DNA of 64,000 nt from JAJFFW01 sp038534195 (GTDB taxonomy: Bacteria; Pseudomonadota; Alphaproteobacteria; Caulobacterales; Parvularculaceae), in contig JBCAXE010000006.1 in NCBI GenBank assembly GCA_038534195.1, forward strand, positions 51,363 to 115,362, written 5' to 3'. The notes under the pieces are model-generated. The model was given only the letters and a program-made list of their open reading frames with translations, ran no database searches and had not been told where the DNA came from. Of this stretch, positions 63,057 through 64,000 are shown piece by piece. The translations under genes and the position numbers were made by a program. Within the stretch, counting starts at the first letter, position 1; each line of letters starts with the position of its first letter.

Positions 63057-63195
63057 GAGTTGGTTGCGACCCGCTGCGAGCGCTGAACCTTTCGGCTTCG
63101 ACGCAGGACAGCAACTAATGAGAAGTCTCTCATTTTGCGGCGTCTCAAATTATTGCCGACAGCAAATGGGAATTAAAGTGAGGAATGATCATTAA

Positions 63196-64000
63196 ATGCC
63201 CTTAGTACTGACAGAAGAACAGGAGATGCTCCGAGAGTCGGCGCGCGGTTTTCTTGACGAAAAGGCCCCGGTTTCCGCATTGCGTAAGCTGCGTGACGAA
63301 CGCTCTGATGACGGCTTCGACCGAGGGCTCTGGAAAGAAATGGCCGAGATGGGCTGGGCCGGCATTCTTATCGACGAAGAACATGGCGGCGCCAACTTCG
63401 GCTTTGTGGGCGCCGGGGTCATCGCCGAGGAAATGGGTCGTACTCTGACGGCTTCGCCATTCCATTCAACGTCAATCCTGGCCGCGACGGCGCTCAAGAA
63501 ATTTGGGTCCGAGGCGCAGCGTCAGGAAAATCTTCCGGCGATTGCGGCCGGCGAAGCGTTGATGGCGCTCGCCGTCGATGAGGCGTCGAAACATGCGCCG
63601 GTTAAAACCGACCTGAAAGCGGAAAAATCGGGTAACGGATTTAAGCTTTCCGGTTCCAAGACCTTCGTGGCGGATGGGCATGTGGCCGACAAGCTGATCG
63701 TCGCGGCGCGTTCGGGCGGCTCCGCGGGCGAAATGGACGGCCTCACGCTGTTTCTGATCGATGCCAAAGCCAAAGGCGTTGAAACCGAACGCACGGTCAT
63801 GGTCGATTCGCGAAATGCAGCGCGGATCGATTTGAACGCAGTCGAGGCGACCGGTGACGATGTCATTGGCGAAGTCGATGGCGGCTATATGGCGCTTGAA
63901 GGCGTTTTGAGCGCCGGGCGCGCAGGTCTTGCGGCGGAAATGTCAGGCGCGGCGCAGCAGGCGTTCCAGATGACCACGGATTATCTGAAAGAACGCAAAC
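63196..64000 (+). CDS. acyl-CoA dehydrogenase (5' part)
   Basis: The first 268 codons of a second acyl-CoA dehydrogenase, cut by the window end. It begins MPLVLTEEQEMLRESARGFL, with GWAGILIDEEHGGANFGF and GVIAEEMGRTLTASPF typical of the N-terminal helical domain. The middle beta-domain follows (SGSKTFVADGHVADKLIVAAR). ATG at 63196 has GAGGA about 11 bases upstream. It is shorter in its conserved middle block than the upstream dehydrogenase, suggesting the small subunit of a pair. The catalytic base lies outside the window. Confidence 0.9.
   Translation, partial: MPLVLTEEQEMLRESARGFLDEKAPVSALRKLRDERSDDGFDRGLWKEMAEMGWAGILIDEEHGGANFGFVGAGVIAEEMGRTLTASPFHSTSILAATALKKFGSEAQRQENLPAIAAGEALMALAVDEASKHAPVKTDLKAEKSGNGFKLSGSKTFVADGHVADKLIVAARSGGSAGEMDGLTLFLIDAKAKGVETERTVMVDSRNAARIDLNAVEATGDDVIGEVDGGYMALEGVLSAGRAGLAAEMSGAAQQAFQMTTDYLKERK

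Noticed and set aside
1..64000. Search for CRISPR repeats, transposases, integrases or attachment sites
   Set aside because: No regularly spaced direct repeats and no mobile-element proteins were seen anywhere in the window; the single tRNA has no duplicated 3' end nearby.

Overview
The window is chromosomal DNA of an alphaproteobacterium, moderately GC-rich by eye. The evidence is the short SRP RNA next to dnaX, a CpdR-type cell-cycle response regulator beside an N-formylglutamate amidohydrolase, the long double-domain dCTP deaminase, a DnaX that lacks the usual zinc cysteines, and the def-fmt-truA-dapE neighbourhood. A large TonB-dependent receptor, a Rieske oxygenase, paired acyl-CoA dehydrogenases and many exported proteins fit a free-living, probably aquatic heterotroph (Hyphomonadaceae or Parvularculaceae-like; this placement is a guess). 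I see no prophage, insertion sequence, integrase or CRISPR array.

Layout. 1-1838: 3' end of pgi, an exported cyclophilin and a RidA protein. 1835-7601 (minus): an operon-like run glmU-rpiA-unknown-gor-ggt, joining UDP-GlcNAc synthesis, pentose phosphate and glutathione turnover. 7697-9451: gph, a small unknown protein and an XRE/S24 repressor whose peptidase residues are lost. 9466-13532: a tripartite hybrid kinase divergent from a REC-kinase. 13781-17588: TonB receptor and Rieske oxygenase. 17601-21180 (minus): recR, ybaB, dnaX, an exported YbjN protein and the SRP RNA. 21263-22823: a fatty-acid desaturase with a divergent TetR regulator and a palindrome inside the desaturase promoter. 22874-30410: nudC, pheA, cytochrome c, FkbM methyltransferase, SYLF protein, a radical SAM/DUF938 pair and dcd. 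30518-33915: apaG, trkH, a kappa-GST-like protein and a zinc metallopeptidase. 34025-36817: a GT87/GT2/GtrA glycosylation set. 36827-40319: two convergent RmuC paralogues. 40428-45263: def-fmt-truA with an antisense lepB, then dapE. 45336-48636: cupin, TPM protein, tRNA-Val(GAC), Asp/Asn hydroxylase and cpdR. 48848-52785: N-formylglutamate amidohydrolase, a probable small RNA, a glycosyltransferase, an XRE regulator and a hisN-type phosphatase. 52793-55020 (minus): hydrolase, SCP2 protein and a lipoprotein-type methyltransferase. 55231-59547: hsp20 with a heat-shock leader, a lipoprotein, a large exported glycosidase-like protein and suhB. 59695-64000: an acyl-CoA synthetase, a DUF1272 protein and two acyl-CoA dehydrogenases, the last running off the window.

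The strongest non-coding signals are: a probable minus-strand small RNA at about 49764-49850 with an exposed CCUCCC (anti-Shine-Dalgarno) motif; an RpoH-like promoter plus ROSE-like RNA thermometer before hsp20; a TetR-type operator inside the desaturase promoter; and a hairpin that could sequester the ribosome-binding site of the 785-aa exported glycosidase-like gene. One hydrolase gene has an ideal ribosome-binding site in front of an ATC codon where a start is expected. No defence or wholly novel multi-gene system is evident. The least explained loci are the radical SAM/DUF938 pair, the secreted glycosidase-like protein and the candidate small RNA.
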